A DNA stretch of 64,000 nucleotides. Origin: Methanococcoides sp. LMO-2 (GTDB lineage Archaea; Halobacteriota; Methanosarcinia; Methanosarcinales; Methanosarcinaceae). Below are positions 63,201 through 64,000 of this stretch, piece after piece (the stretch's first letter is position 1; every line of letters starts with the position of its first letter). Position numbers and translations under genes: made by a program. A model generated the notes under the pieces. The model was not told the DNA's origin. It saw only the letters and a program-made list of their open reading frames with translations, and ran no database searches. The stretch lies in assembly GCF_038432375.1 (NCBI RefSeq), contig NZ_JBCAUS010000006.1:372001-436000 (forward strand), read 5' to 3'.

Positions 63201-64000
63201 ATGAATCTGATGCGATCCGAGATATTGGGACTTGACAAGATCCTTAAAGGTGGATTCCCTCGACCTTCTGCCATATTGATAGCGGGTCCTGCGGGTACCG
63301 GAAAGACCACAATTGCAATGCAGTCGATCTTCACCGCTTCCGAAAAGAAGGAAGTGTGCATGTATGTCACATCCCTTAACGAGCCTATTGCAATGGTCAA
63401 CAACTTCATGTCAAAGCTCAGTTTTTACAATATCTCCCTGCTGTCCACAGGCAACATGAACTACATACCTATCGGCACCGAAACACTTGACAAAGGCATC
63501 TATTCGTTCATGTGGAACCTGGAGGAATCCATCGAGAAGATAAAGCCGGACAGGATCGTCATTGACCCGATAACTGCTATTGGCAGTACTCTTGACAAGG
63601 AAGCAAAACGCAGGTTCTACTACGACCTGTTCCTTCGCATGAAAAAATGGGATGCACTTGTGATCGCAACCGGGGAGTTCACAAAAGAGGAGCTCCTGAC
63701 AAGTGACCTGAGCCATGTTTCTGACGGCGTCATCTACCTTTCCGATGACGAGGTCAACAAACGCCGGGTACGCCACCTTGAGATCCTTAAACTGAGAGGT
63801 CAGGGATACAGTACCGGCAAGCATCCATTTACAATAACAGACGAGGGTATGATCCTCCACAGGCAGGAACTGCCTGAACCGGACATACCATATTCCACCA
63901 ATCGTGTTCCAACAGGTGTTTCCGGGCTTGACACCATGACAGAGGGAGGAGTATTCGAAGGTTCAACAACGCTCATCTCCGGCAGTAGTGGTACCGGCAA
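63201..64000 (+). CDS. KaiC-like ATPase, double-domain (partial, cut by window edge)
   Basis: 267 visible residues from ATG 63201 with AGGTG upstream. First domain: GLDKILKGGFPRPSAILIAG, Walker A GPAGTGKTT, RIVIDPITAIG and a LEILKLRGQGYSTGKHPF tail. The second domain starts VPTGVSGLDTMTEGGVFEG with Walker A SGSSGTGK just at the window edge. So this is a two-KaiC-domain protein of RecA fold; such archaeal proteins act in signalling (motility, two-component systems). Function here unknown. Confidence 0.85.
   Translation, partial: MNLMRSEILGLDKILKGGFPRPSAILIAGPAGTGKTTIAMQSIFTASEKKEVCMYVTSLNEPIAMVNNFMSKLSFYNISLLSTGNMNYIPIGTETLDKGIYSFMWNLEESIEKIKPDRIVIDPITAIGSTLDKEAKRRFYYDLFLRMKKWDALVIATGEFTKEELLTSDLSHVSDGVIYLSDDEVNKRRVRHLEILKLRGQGYSTGKHPFTITDEGMILHRQELPEPDIPYSTNRVPTGVSGLDTMTEGGVFEGSTTLISGSSGTG

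Noticed and set aside
1-64000. tRNA, rRNA and CRISPR genes
   Set aside because: Read through every intergenic region: no cloverleaf with GGTTCAAATCC-like T arm and no spaced direct repeats. A covariance-model search would be decisive.

Overview
The window comes from a methylotrophic methanogen of the order Methanosarcinales, most likely a Methanosarcinaceae member such as a Methanolobus or Methanococcoides relative; the genus is a guess. The signs are methanogenesis marker protein 3 and AtwA (methyl-CoM reductase component A2) at the left edge, CofE (F420), archaeal aIF5A with deoxyhypusine synthase, pyruvoyl arginine decarboxylase, TiaS, class I LysRS, archaeal ABCE1, and a tetrahydrofolate C1 pathway alongside the methanogen cofactors. 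Every complete gene I could check ends in TAA or TGA and none in TAG. The only in-frame TAG splits one otherwise intact gene, as expected of a lineage that reads TAG as pyrrolysine. I saw no tRNA, rRNA, CRISPR array or intact insertion sequence.

Layout. 0-6 kb: mmp3 (partial), atwA, a HAD protein, a thermonuclease lipoprotein, and a receiver-PAS-histidine kinase followed by a matrixin-like protease. 6-14.6 kb: aIF5A and agmatinase, a zinc-finger protein and Pcm, a PhoU-like regulator, an Era-like GTPase with DUF2073, HxlB, an aminotransferase, NOG1. 14.7-25.9 kb: CBS proteins, HisE, a LeuC/homoaconitase large subunit, a cysteine-cluster protein, an RCK-DHH phosphoesterase, NnrE-NnrD with the internal TAG, MoaC, Prs, a DNA glycosylase overlapping a TPD/CDIN1 nuclease. 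26-32.3 kb: FeoB with a DtxR-FeoA fusion, arginine decarboxylase, a tandem-repeat lipoprotein, and a deoxyhypusine synthase-PLP decarboxylase operon. 32.5-47.4 kb: LysRS, a hisF-mazG-U32-DNPH1-like operon, surface proteins, ABCE1, an MBL hydrolase, thioredoxin, ThiC-CofE. 47.4-59.8 kb: MetF and, 6.7 kb away, MetV-FolP-FolD-GlyA-PurN. 59.9-64 kb: a HTH regulator divergent from TiaS, NadE, a KaiC-like ATPase.

The 48.35-55.05 kb stretch between metF and metV is an accessory island of secreted and small membrane proteins of unknown function. It includes a glycine-zipper secreted protein with a 4-TM partner, a membrane-anchored double winged-helix regulator and a likely archaeosortase substrate. 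Three gapless 74-bp related promoter elements lie in its intergenic regions. This is the best candidate for an undescribed system.

Several genes meet on agmatine: PdaD makes it, SpeB converts it to putrescine, TiaS puts it on tRNA-Ile2, and deoxyhypusine synthase modifies aIF5A. Coordinates of starts are uncertain for several genes, and three genes have good Shine-Dalgarno sequences placed before near-cognate codons (AUC, ACG, AUA).
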